Assembly: GCA_949752745.1 (NCBI GenBank)
Contig: OX457028.1
Coordinates: 26,231,458-26,295,457 of the forward strand
DNA from: Protula sp. h YS-2021
Taxonomy: Eukaryota; Annelida; Polychaeta; Sabellida; Serpulidae
Length of the DNA: 64,000 nt
Reading direction: 5' to 3'
The notes under the pieces are model-generated. The model saw only the letters and a program-made list of their open reading frames with translations. It was not told the DNA's origin and searched no databases. Positions 26,320-39,400 of the stretch are shown piece after piece. The position numbers and the translations under genes are program-made. Every line of letters begins with the position of its first letter. Position 1 is the stretch's first letter.

Positions 26320-28420
26320 GAGAGGAGAGAGAGGGAGGGAGGGAGGGAGGGAGGGAGGGAGGGAGGGAGGGAGGGAGGGAGGGAGGAGGGAGGGAGGGAG
26401 GGAGGGAGGAGGGAGGGAGGGAGGGAGGGAGGAGGGAGGGAGACGAGGAAGGTAAGCGGGTGAGTGACGTCATGTAGCAACAGAGGTAGAGGAAGCAGAG
26501 GAGCAAGACCGCGCGAAACAAAGTGAGACACAGAGAGGGAAGGACAGACAGAGCGAGAGACCAGGGTCAGAGAGAGGGAAGACAGCAACTCAGCGAGTCA
26601 TGGAGCAACAGAAGCAGAAAGAGGAAGCAGAGGAGCAAAACCGTGAGCGAGAGAGCATGAGACAGACAAGGAGGGAAAGGCTGAGAAATGGAGGGAGGGA
26701 GAGACCGGAGTTGACGGGGGGGGGGGAGGGGTGGGAGACAACAAATAGAGAAAAATGAACTGCGCTATGATGAGTATGAGCATGGAAATATAGCAAGAAC
26801 TGGATTTCGATATACGAGATTTTGTTATTAGTATTTTCTGTCTTTCTTCTTATGTTCATTTGTTTATTTTCGTACTGGATTAGATCACGAAATGTGATGA
26901 AGCTTTCAACTGATTTAAATTTTATTTAAGAAATGTGGTAATACTGAATTAAAAAATAAATGGTAGGGGAAATATTGCCCAGATTACATTCACAAAGAAA
27001 AGGTGTTATGGGAGCCGTATTGGTGATATGCATGGATATGCATGTGAGAGAGCAAAAGATACCAGGCGCATCACCACAAAAAGCTGAACCAGTGTGGATG
27101 CGAGGAGGGGGGAAGGGGGGAGAAGGGGGGTGATGTGGTACATACCTCTTTTTCCTTGGCCTCGGCTTCGGACTGGGACAGGGCGATGGCTAGCTGAAGC
27201 TCCTCCTCTTCACGTATCTCCGCCTCACTCTTCTCTGGTGGGGTCTGAAAACAACGATAAAACGTTACAACTGAACACGGCCGTTGAAAACAAAAACCCT
27301 TTCAATATACACCGCCTTCTCTTACAGCATAGCTGTACTCACAATTAATCTCTCGCAGACCCTCCCCCCCCCCCCCCGCACATACAGAAATGATGTTTCC
27401 TTAAGTTATATTTTTCCCGTCATTCCTCCAGTTACTATCTAATTCAAACAGGCCGAATTCCGCGCCCACTCAGCCCGTGTTCTGCCACGCTTTAACTGTT
27501 ACTCTTTTGCTTAACTCTTCCATGATTTAACGAGTGGTAACGCCGATGGCCTGGCGGTATCTACCCTGCCATACCTGTTTCTGTTTGGACAGCGAGCTGT
27601 TGACATACTCTGAGGGTAGATCATCTGCCTTTGCGCCAGCAACTGACTGCTGCCTACAACAACAAAAATCAAACATTGGTCATACGGGAAAATCCAGTCT
27701 TATAAAGGGTCCTGTCCCGCACCCATTACCACCATCCTCCTCGACTTCCGGTTACCTGCCGCCATATTTGCGGACATGCCTAGATAAGAGACAGTTTCAA
27801 CTGTAACGGCAGCTTGCTCCACACCGAAAACGGCTAAAAAATGGTATATTGAATATCAACTGGTCGCGACATCGCTGTTCACACTGTCGTGCATTTTTAC
27901 TCTATCAGAAAAAGAAATTCTTCTAAGAAAAAAAAAAAAAAAAAAAAAACTAGAACCTCATTTCGCCAGCGAAATGTTAAACACTTGACAAAAATAAAAA
28001 AGGCAAAAATACTTCCTTCAACGGCTTATTTCTTGACTAATATATTGCAAACAACACAGCTTGAATACGTCTTATAGGTCGAGTAGTGTTTGGTTTTTGT
28101 TGACTTAAGGTTTTATTGACTGATCAGGCATACGCCGTGTTATCTATCTACGCAGTGAGAGATCGCACAAAGCTGAGCAACTGTGTATTCTATGCTGTGC
28201 GTTAAATGCTCCGCATTTACTTGCAAAAATTACACTCTTTTCACGTGGCGTTTTAAGCAAGAAAACGAAATCGAAGGCCAAAATAAAAAGTGTCATGCAC
28301 ACGTTCATATCAAGTTCTACCTAAGTCCCAAGTTTCGTGGCCGATCACTGTCAAGAAAAAAACCAACCAACGGCTGCTCGCACAAATTCATATAGCCCTT
28401 GCAAACCAAAGGCTTATCAA

Positions 28421-28458
<38 letters not shown>

Positions 28459-28953
28459 CATGGACGGAAAGGTATTATGCGTCTATTGCAGTCCTTCTTT
28501 GTATCAGAGGACAATAGATACATCTACCGTGCCGTTAAACAACGCACGCATCGCTGCTACAAAGCATAGTGTTGCTGAGGAAAGACATCCCACACGTGAC
28601 TGCTAATTGCTGCTGCACAAGTCATAGACATGTATCTTAGCAACGCTTTTCCGCACTTCCTGTGTATACAAGAAACCTGCTCATTTTTCACTCTCAATTT
28701 AAACGAAAAGTTCGACATTTTGGCCAAAAAAATCAAACCAAAATTATATTTGACACCATTGCAACCCTTTTAACATCATTAAATTGAACTAAATTAAATT
28801 AAATTAAATTCCTACATTACAGAAATATCTAGGCGAAAGTTTATAATCTACCCAGCAGGCGTTCTTTTTCTGTTTCACCACAAACATGAGCGGAAGTACC
28901 CTTTTTGACTTTCTTGCAAAAACAAACAAACAAATAATAATAATAATAATAAT

Positions 28954-29027
<74 letters not shown>

Positions 29028-29977
29028 AGCATGCACAAGGACATGACCGAGCCGAGTTACCAAACAAGTAAAGAGAGAAAAACTCTGAAACGAATACTGT
29101 TTGGCCAAAAAATGAAGTATGTAAAATGCATTTCATTCGCATTTGCTAACCGAAAAGGGATGTCGGAGAGGTCGGACGATTCACGTATTTACCGACATTT
29201 AGACAATTTTTTGCAAAATTTCTAAAATTCCACCATTTCGACATTTTCTGTCACTTGCGAAAAAAAAACGAAGTCCAGGTGGCGAAGCACCTAAGAAACT
29301 TTCGATTAAAATTTTATAACTATTTGAAAAAGACTGAGAGAAATGAATGGTTTGAAAATTCAGTTATTTACTATTATTTATTCCAATTTTTTGCCAAACT
29401 TCAAAGTTAGGCCATTTCGGCGAAAACAAATCATAGCCCTGTAGGCTATCCCCTGGGGAACATCCCTGCGTAACATCTGAATGAATGGTGTAAAACTGTA
29501 GGAGTAGCATTTTAAAAATGGGTCTAAACGGGCACAAAAGTGCCGCCATTTTGTCAGTTTTTCGTCAATCGTCAAAAAAGTACTAGCCAGGTGGGGGACC
29601 ACCCAGGGAACATTCCTGCGTAATATCAAAACGATTGGAGTAAAACTGGAGGAGGAGCAGCATTTTAAAATAAAGAAAAGGTTTAACATACGCACATACA
29701 TTTAAGCCCCCATTAACGCGACCGATAGCTGACGTCTATTGAGCTTACTTGTTGAGCTCCTCGTAGCAGGAGTCACACACTCGGACTTCCCTTTCGATGC
29801 CAAAACGCGGGATGATGGAGTTCTTAGACGAGCACTTGGAGCAGAACACCTGGCCACAGTTCCTGCAGTGATGCTGTCAACAACAACGCCAGCACCGTTA
29901 ACATTTACCCTTTTTCCAATGGCACTTCACACGCTTTGGATGAAGAAACGTGATAGCATGTAAGTACCCAATAAATA

Positions 29978-30032
<55 letters not shown>

Positions 30033-30300
30033 GGAATTTCTCTGTTCAACAGTTTTTTTTTATTTCGTCACAACAGTTACAGACACCCCGGATAACTGAA
30101 TTTTTGCGTAAATAGCCTGATGCCTGAACAGGAAAACGGACGAGTAAGCGTGTGCGCGATGTCTGAACGGCAAAAATGCACGAGCAAGCGCGTGCGATGT
30201 GCCGATGCCTGAGTTCAATCGCATTAGCCGCGCAACTACATTACACTTTAACTTTTCTTTTTTACTTCATGTTGGTAAAACATCGTGTCAGTTCTTTACT

Positions 30301-30383
<83 letters not shown>

Positions 30384-30388
30384 TCCTC

Positions 30389-30445
<57 letters not shown>

Positions 30446-33400
30446 TCGTTTCCTCTCTCTCTCTCTCACTGCCGATGCCCCCTGGATCCTGGTTAGGTAC
30501 GCACCTTTCTGTTGAAGGTGGAGAAAGCGGTCCTGCACCTGTGGCAGGTCTCACCATCCTTCCACTCGGGCGCCTTCTCGGCCATGAACATGGCGTCGGA
30601 CTCACGCAGAGCCGGAAACTGGTAGCCTACAACACAGTGTGAACAAAACTGATACCCTTCAAAAAATGTCAACAGAACTGATACCCTTCAAAACTTGTCA
30701 ATAAAACTGGAACCTTACAACACAATGTCCACAGAACTGATACCCTACAAAAGTGGCAATAAAACTGGAACCTTACAACACAATGTCAACAGAACTGATA
30801 CCCTGCAAAAATTGTCAATAAAACTTGTACCTTACAACACAATGTCAACAGAACTTATACCCTACAAAAATTCAATAAAACTGGTACCCTGTAACACAAT
30901 ATCAATAAAACCAAGGTCTGTGTGAAGAATAAGTGGAGATTTGCGCCTATACCCGTGTGAAAATTAGAAAACTGAACGACCTCGGACACGTTTTTGTACA
31001 TTCTCTGCCCATCTGGATAGGCCCAGAGGATCTAGTTTCTATTTCTGCGTGCTTTTGTAGTTCATGGATAACCCAAAGGCCACACAAGATTATTTATCTA
31101 CGGGGAACATCTTGCAATTCTGGAAAATATCTTCATAATTTCATTTTCAATCTTTTAAACCAAAATGACACAAACTTTTAAGCTTACTTTCATCTAACCA
31201 CATCTTTGTTTGTACTTTAAGCACGAAGTGGAAAATATTTTACATGCGGCTGTTCCAAAGTTGACGCGTTTACTTTTCGCAGTTAAATGCGGGTTTCAAG
31301 CACACCAAACGGATTGGATAAACAACACTAAAACTACAATATATCTATAAGAACAGTAACTTAAAACAAAACCGCTTCCTAAAAATTATATAATTAACAT
31401 GAAACAAAAAGATTTACCGTCGATATCTCTCCAAAACTCATCATCCCACAGATCCATCATGAAGGACGACAATAGACAAATTTGTATCTTACTCCAACGA
31501 ACAGTACTGACGCAACAATTAACTGTTCTATATAACCATTAATTAGTCACAAAGTATTTTTTGCTATATGTGTAGTTTTTCTACATATAGCATTTTGGCC
31601 ATAGCCTCAGAGTCCTTGTCGACGTAACCGAGTCATTTTCAACACAAGCGCATCTAGAAATAACACTGTTCTTTCACAACAACATGGAGTCGCTCTGATG
31701 ACGTCTGCGCTGACAAAAAACAACGCTGAGAATATTCTTGAAGAACTTCACAATTTCATTCAGGTAGCAGAGAGATTTCATACATACGTGCTTCGTAGTT
31801 GACAGGCAAAACAAGTGAGAGTGTCACCATGACAACAGCTCAATTTCGAGTAATTACCAGCACAGGGAGTAAAATGACAGTGTTTTTTCACAAGAGAGCA
31901 ATAAACCAACAGTTATTATGACTGCATGTAGTGGCTTAATTATAGCTAATTTAAGTCCACTGTTATGAGTATCTTTTTTAATTGACGAAACGCCAAAATA
32001 AATGCCCTCTTACCATTCATTATTTCCAGCATTAACCCAGACCTAACACCGTATTATTTAAAATAAGAATTCTGAAGTAAATAAGAAACCATATATTTTC
32101 TGGTAGGCTATTCCGAAATAGACTACCGATAAATCGAATGTCACAGAAATCGAAATTTTTCATTATTTCATCATTTTATGTTGCAGACTATATAAACAAC
32201 TTCTTTTCTTTCCTTATAAATAGAAAACTACAAAAAAAAAAAACAAAAAAAAACAGAAAGAAATATTTAAAAAATTCTCAATTTCAATAGGTTATTCAAT
32301 ACTAGACCACCAACATTTTAACAAAAAACCAATATAAATTCAATTTTTCAATATTTTTGTTTTCCTTTCGCCAAAAGATACGAATTTACATTGTTCAACT
32401 TAATTTCACCCTTTGTATAAGAAGAATGAAGCATTACTGATTTCTGTGACATTCGATTTGTCGGTAGTCTATTCCAGAATAGCCTACTGGTTCTCGGGGG
32501 TGGAGGACTGGGAGGAGGTAGGACCATTCGCCCAGTCTCCAATAAAGCTGAGGGAGTGGAGTTAAGCGTTATCATGTTTATAACGCTTCACAAGGTCATA
32601 TTAGTTGTGATCAAAAAGGAAAGAACTGCAGCAATCAGCAAGATGCAGCAATCAGCAAGATGAGGCATTTTCTCTTTAACATGCAAGTCTTACAGCTACC
32701 CCATTATGTCAACCCCTCATATAACGACATGGCTTAAGCCATAAAGAAGGTCTACATCCGGCAGAAAAGCACTCCTTTTGTGTCCCAAAATATAAGTCTG
32801 CATCGATACGACGAAATCTCCATGCATACTGGTAAAGGCAAATTCGAAAAAAGACTGCTTTTATGTCGTTGCATTCAAGTGAACTGTAATTTATAATGAC
32901 ACCCAGGAAATTAAGCTCCTTAACATAGAAGATAAAACCTATCGTTTAAAATTCCATGGGACACTCCTCCTGCAATGTTAATACACTTGCCTGTAGCATA
33001 GATAAATATAGGATATAACGACACTCGAGAATAACGACCCTCGGATATAACGACATAAGTTCCATGGTCCCGTGGATGTCGTTACAGCAAGGCTTTGCTG
33101 CATTTTTTTTACATGTATGAAACTCATAAAGATTGTTCTTAATACTGAGTTGCTTTGAGAGTGCAACTTACGCCGTTGTCTATTAGGTTCTTCCCTATAG
33201 GCACTTGAGATAACACATCCACGGTATTTATTATGACCCAGCATCTACCAGGGCTGTAACGACTCAGTGTTTCATGCTGACGTCACAGATATCACTAACA
33301 GTATAGATTTTTACTTTGCTTTTCTCCTCGATTACATGATCTTTGTAGCCACGATCCAGGATCCACCACCTTTTTTTCAAGCCAATTCGCGACGTGTAAC

Positions 33401-36400
33401 TACACAAAAAAAGTTTCCCCTTACCTCCAGCGTTGAGTCCTGGATTATTGTAAAGCAGTTTTGACGCCATTGTATCCAAAATTACTCAAATCTATTTATA
33501 TACTAGACACGCGTTCACTTTATGTTTTGTTTTTGTTGTTTTTTTTACTATTATTTAAAAAATATTTGACAGGTTTAATCCTTTCTTAGTTTCAGTTTTA
33601 TCTTTATGTTGAAGATACCTTTCATCAACAAAGCATTTATTTCTACTGTAGTCTTTATACTGCGACTCCTTTTCTATCATTCATTTAGTCAGTGTTAACA
33701 AATGAAGGACCGCCTATGACGTCATAATCACATGTTATTATGACTCATGAGAGCTTTGTAAGTTACTTCTTTTTCTCAGGAAAGCGTTATCAATAGCAGG
33801 CCTGTCAAACAGCTGATTGTACAGAAGTGAGATCGATCATATATCCTTGTGACTGAATAACACTTTCTAATTATATCTTCTGAAGTTGGAAAGTCAGTTG
33901 TAATTGTTTTTGACTGGATCTACTAGCTCGGAAAAGTACCGCAATGCAATTCGATTTACTACCGGGTTTCCTATCTGCAGAGAAGATGAAGTGAAGAAAA
34001 ATATATGAAATCTTATTTTTTGGTCATATAATTCATCCCAAAAAACACATTACCTCGGTAGCTTTTCAGTTTACAACCGCTTGGGAATACTGAATGTCAT
34101 AAATTAACTTTCTGCACTTCGCAGGTGAATCAATAGATAAAGTACTGCTATTACCCACTTGAAGCTGGCACCCTCAAACATGTATGGGTATAATCACACG
34201 CACACCAATACAGTGCTCGCATGAAGAGAACCGATTGCGTATGGCCTATGAACAGTTAGAAACCTTTCAACAGCGTAAGGTTCTGCTTGGTGGTGACAGC
34301 CAATCCTTGCAATCAGCGTTGATATCAAATTCACTAAATTTAACAAGACTGATAGATCAATACTACTTCCTTTCCACATGTACAGCTTGTGGTTTTCCTT
34401 GCAGTAAATAAAGTGGATTTTCGCTATTAAAACATTTTGTCAAACATTTTGTAAAAAAAAAAACTGCAAAACCAAATGCAGTTTTTATGAGATCAGACAA
34501 TAAAACACACAATTAGAAGGATTTTTTTTATAAATCACAGAACCCAACCCCTAGGGACAATCCCTATGGTTGGACTTTAACGAGACATATCTCACCGCTA
34601 ACAAGCCCACCCGAACTATTAAAGCACCTTTCGGCCAAGACAACATGTAAATGTTTAATGCACAGCACACATGTAACGTACGTCAGTGCCCAGCATCAAA
34701 CAACAGATCGCACATTAGTGACAATGGAAGAGCGCATTCGGCAATTGAGTTTTTTTATTATTATTCTGACTAACAATGGCGTTTTGTGGCAACCAGAAAA
34801 ACCATTGCAAAGTCTTGGTGATATTTATTTTGTTTATATATCTGTGTGTGTTTGCAAAAGCAGCACAAACTAGACAGAATTCCGCTAGATAGCGGAATGG
34901 CCAACTTGCAGAAACCACTGAAGAAGAATATTTGTATTAAATTATGACCGAGAAGCTCAAAGTCACCCAGCACCAATTCTTTATCGTCATTTTAGCCCAA
35001 ATGATCGAAAATGAACCCCAAATCGTTCCATCTCTAACCGTTTTCGAGATAATAGTTAATTTCCGGTTTTTGACCTTGGCCGTGACCGAGATGGTCAAGG
35101 TCACCAAGGGGGAGACGGTTAGCTCAGTCGGTAGAGCGTTGGTCTCGCAATCCTAAGGTCCCTGGTTCGAAACCAGCCAGGGGTGGAAAGCGGAGGATTG
35201 GCTTTCGCTCAAATTGCCTTAGCTAGACGACTGCACAACAAAATTCACCACCACGGAATTCAAAATTAGCACAAATGAGTCTTCCGGCCATCCCTTTTTG
35301 AAAAAAAGGTCACCAAGGTACCTCTTATGCAACGTTACTCAGGTCCAAAGGGTCGAAAATGAGCCCAAAATCGCTTAACCGTTTTCGAGATGATAGTCAA
35401 CTTCACGTTTTTTTTTATCTTAAACGTGATCGAGGTCAATTTCACCGAGGTGCCTCTTGAGTAAAGTTGTTTATGCCCAAACGGTCGAAAATGAGTTCAA
35501 AATCGCTCTGTCTACAACAGTTTTCGAGAAAATAGTCTACTTCCGGTATTTGACCTTGACCGTAACCGAATTTTGTAACCGAGGTCAAGGTACCGCTTAT
35601 GTAACGTTGTTGAGGCCAAAAGAGTCAAAATGGGCTCCAAATCGCTCTATTTCTAACCGCTTTCGAGATAATAGTCAACTTCCGGTTTTTGACCTTGACC
35701 TTGTAATAAAACAAGCCACCATCATCGAGAGCCTCCAACCGGAAACGGCGATGAGTCGGTTTAAAATAATGTACGATCCGACTGTGACACTGTGAATAGT
35801 GCAAAACGATTTGTTACAGCTCAACCTGACGGGGACTCCGGTCGGGATGGCAACTTAAACCAAAGGTTTAAGTATTGTCTAAAACACGTCCAAAGACTGA
35901 GTCCATCGTCAAGCTTTTTTCACTCTTCTTATAGCATTGCCTTTTGAGTAGCAAAGTACGAAGTATGTGTCTGTGAGCCACATCACACCTACGTAACATG
36001 AAACCGCAGTTACCACGCTTCGCTAGCATTCGGAATTCAGTTTATATCAACGTGACATTGACCTTTAACCCAAGGTCACCCCAACCTAATCTGGTTGTGA
36101 CACCTTTTACATTCAAGTTACAAACAAATTTTTGTTGAAATCTGTCCCGCCGACCTTGAGATATGGTGTCGAAAAGGAACAGTAGTGCAAAATTTTAGTC
36201 TCACAGTGACTTTGACCTTTGACCCAAGGTCATCCCAACCTAATCAGGTTCACCACCTTTTACATACAAGTTACAGACAAATTTTGGTTGAAATCCGCCT
36301 AGCAAACCTTGAGATATGGTGTCCAAAAGCAACAGATGTGTAAAATTTCAGTCTCACACTGACCTTGACTTCTGACACAAGGTCACTCAAAGGTAATCCG

Positions 36401-39400
36401 GTCACGATCCTTCCCCACACAAGTCACATACCAACTTTGGTTAAAATCCGCTCAACTGAATTTGAGATATCGTGTCCACAAGAAAGCTTTACACACTTTA
36501 CAATCAAGCTAAAAAATTTAAAAAATTCGCACTTTACAATCAAGCTAGAAAAATTAAAAAATTCGCCAAAAATCCCATTTTTAACGACCCGCCAAAAAAT
36601 TGGCGCGTATCAAGCTACGACCATGGGGTGAGTCCTGTTAACCAGGGTTGGCATGTTTCTTCCATGGAGGGAAAACCATGGTTTTTTTTCCTGGTTTTTA
36701 CCCATAGGGAAGAAATACTTTCTTCCCTCCAATTTCAGGGAAGAAATGGAAGAAACCTTAAAAGGTGTAATGTTTGGAATTTATTTCAAATAATTTGCTT
36801 AAGCTACACTCGGAGTAATTCTTTAATAGGTGCGAATTCACATATCAAACTTCTGTGTAAAAAATAGGATTAATAGGGATTAGATAAAGGGCCGTGAGTG
36901 CCATCATGTCCGCTTTTTATGTACTCTGGAAACATGTGAAATTTTGCGCGAACGCGATTTGGAAAGGGACGCGAATCCACATCTTTTTCTTTCATGTAAA
37001 GAAAACAAAGGAGACACGAATGCACACATAAACTGGCCAATGATAATTATAGAAATTTAGACTCTTGTTTCAATGTGTGTTGGAAAGCTGGGTATGCTGT
37101 AAATAGTCTTGAGTACTTTTGATCAAGTGTTTAAACTTTGACTTTGTGTATGAGAAATTAGTGTACCATTTTGTTTGCTCTTAATGTGCCAGTGAAAAAA
37201 AAGACAAAGGCTGTGTTTACCTTAAATAGGGGGATTAAGTATTAAGATTAAAAGGGTATAAGAAAAGGGTGCTGCGGCAGCACATTTGCAAAGCACATAG
37301 TATAAGATCATTATTTCTTCATTGTGTTTTGGTGTTACCATGTATTTTTTTCGTTTGTTTCTTTTTCGTTTGATAGTACATTAGAACACACTAAATATTG
37401 GTTCTGTAAAGTCAACAAATAGATAGTACGTTGCATTGATGTTTTCTTGACAAAGTAGGTTTCTTCCCATTCTTCCCACTTTCTTCCTTTTCTTCCCGGA
37501 AGAAAGGTATTTCTTCCAGTTTCTTCCCTATTTCTTCCCAGGGAAGGGAAGAAATACCTTTCTTCCCGGAAGAAAACCAACCGTGCTGTTAACTATCAGA
37601 CCAAATGGCCTACACATCTAAGAGGAATGAGTGGTAACAGACAGACAGACGACCGGCCAGACAGACGGACAGAGCCCAATCCATAAGCCCCCATTAAGAC
37701 CTGGTTGGGGCTAATAAATTCGCAATAATGTTTTTTCTTTGCATTCTGGAAATAAAATCAAAGAAATTACAGAAATACTGTCAAAGAAATGGCTAATCAT
37801 CTGAACAGAAATTGCTAATCATCTAAACTGGCTCGTGTTGATCTCACAATGAAAAGTCATGAACACTCCTAATAATGTAATTTAAATCAAAGAAATATTA
37901 CTTGTATTAACACATGATAAAACCATTTGTGTTACTTCTAAAAAATGAAGTTTTTGTATGAGATTCCTTTACATTAGGTGTTTAGTTTGAATTTATACAA
38001 AACTAAATGCAATTAAATAATTTCAAATTCTGGTGTATCTGAGGTATTCAAATAAACTATAATTTGTTTTCTGGTCTAATTTCTCATTTCCTTTCAATAC
38101 AAAAAAATGCAGCAACAACTGCAATTAAGCCATATCATATATTTTTTGGTAAAAAGCTTGTTGCACAAATAGAAATAATGTATATTTAATTGGTATATTA
38201 GAAGAAAAAAACATCTAAATATGCGAAAGGAAATTAACGTGCAAGATTACGCGCGAAACAAATTTCCAATCCAAAGAAAAAAATAAATTTCTTTCGCACC
38301 ACCATGCGAAATAAATTTTTGGCCTAGCACGAACCCAGGTTTTATGTAACGTTGTTTGAGCCCAAAGGGTCGAAAATGAGCTTAAAATCACTCTGTCTAT
38401 AACCGTTTTCGCGATAATAGTCAACTTCAGGTTTTCCAACTCGACCGAGAAGGTCAAGGTCACCCAGGTACCTCCTATGTAACGTTGTTCAGGTCCAAAG
38501 GGTCGAAAATGAACCCAACATCGCTCTATCTCTAACCGTTTTCGAGATAATAGTCTACTTCCGGTTTTTGACCTTGACCGTGATCGAGGTCAAGGTCACC
38601 GCGGTACCTCTTATGTAACGTTGTTTAGGCTCAAAGGTTCGAAAATGAGCTCAAAATCTCTAACCGTTTTCGAGATAATGGTCAACTTCCGAGACAAGTC
38701 AGCTTACCGTTAACGGCACAGGAGGTCACGTGACCTTTGACCCTCAAAGTCGAGATTCAGGATGGAAAGTTACCCCCTACTGAGTACGTTTTATATGTTC
38801 AAGTTGGGATATGAGCACTTGTATGGTTACTTTTCGTGCTTTGCGTTTTGAAAAATATTCTGACCTCACTTTGACCTTCAAAAATATCTGCACACACCTG
38901 ACAGCACACCATCTTGAACCGTTTACTATTCCCTTGATATCATATTTTACCAAGAAATATCTATCACACATTGTTGGTTAAAATCAATAGAAAAGAAAAA
39001 GATAATATCTCTCCGTCAGCTCATCTTTTAACAGCCATGGATCAATTCCTCGTAACTACACAATGACCTTCCAAGTGAGAAGAAGGTCGACGCGGCCGTT
39101 TGCGAGACCCGCTGCTTCTTCTTTCAATGTGCATTTTGGAATGGAAACCAAATTTTTAGTCAAACAAGTATAGATGCCGGAAGTCACAGCCTTCTGATAT
39201 TTTTGCTCACAAATTACACTGACTTTACCGAACAGTGCCTTTGATGCATGGGTTACAAACTGTAACTCTTGTTATGTTGCTAAACACATCAAGTAGTCTC
39301 CAGCTGTCAGAACGCTCGAAAGCTTCTACCTCAAAAGCCAGCGTTTTGGGGTCTAGTTTGTCAGTTAACTCATCCATATCAACCTTTTATTCGTCAGTCC

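Larger units (their letters stand above)
27654..29748 (-). other. HGS: HGS intron 7
   Basis: Contains poly-A runs (27930-27950, 28424-28456), a (TAA)n-(TA)n microsatellite and family 2 copy 2 next to exon 7. No coding sequence is recognised. Confidence 0.6.

Noticed and set aside
26174..26590. Long Arg/Glu/Gly or Ser/Leu/Pro open frames
   Set aside because: They are translations of the (GA)n/(GGGA)n microsatellite in all frames of both strands.
28804..29142. Open frames with long Tyr-Ile runs (also near 54074-54363)
   Set aside because: Translation of (TA)n microsatellites.
30285..30605. Ser/Leu and Arg/Glu open frames next to HGS exon 6
   Set aside because: Translation of a (CT)n microsatellite running into the true exon in other frames.
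24590..33110. Paired pogo/Tigger element from TATAACGACA words at 24590-24660 and 32700-33100
   Set aside because: Only single ends are recognisable at each place; matching opposite ends and TA duplications were not found.
35112..35185. Functional tRNA gene with good A and B boxes
   Set aside because: The anticodon stem pairs poorly, there is no closed acceptor stem, and a 13-bp target duplication plus A-rich tail show that it is a SINE head.
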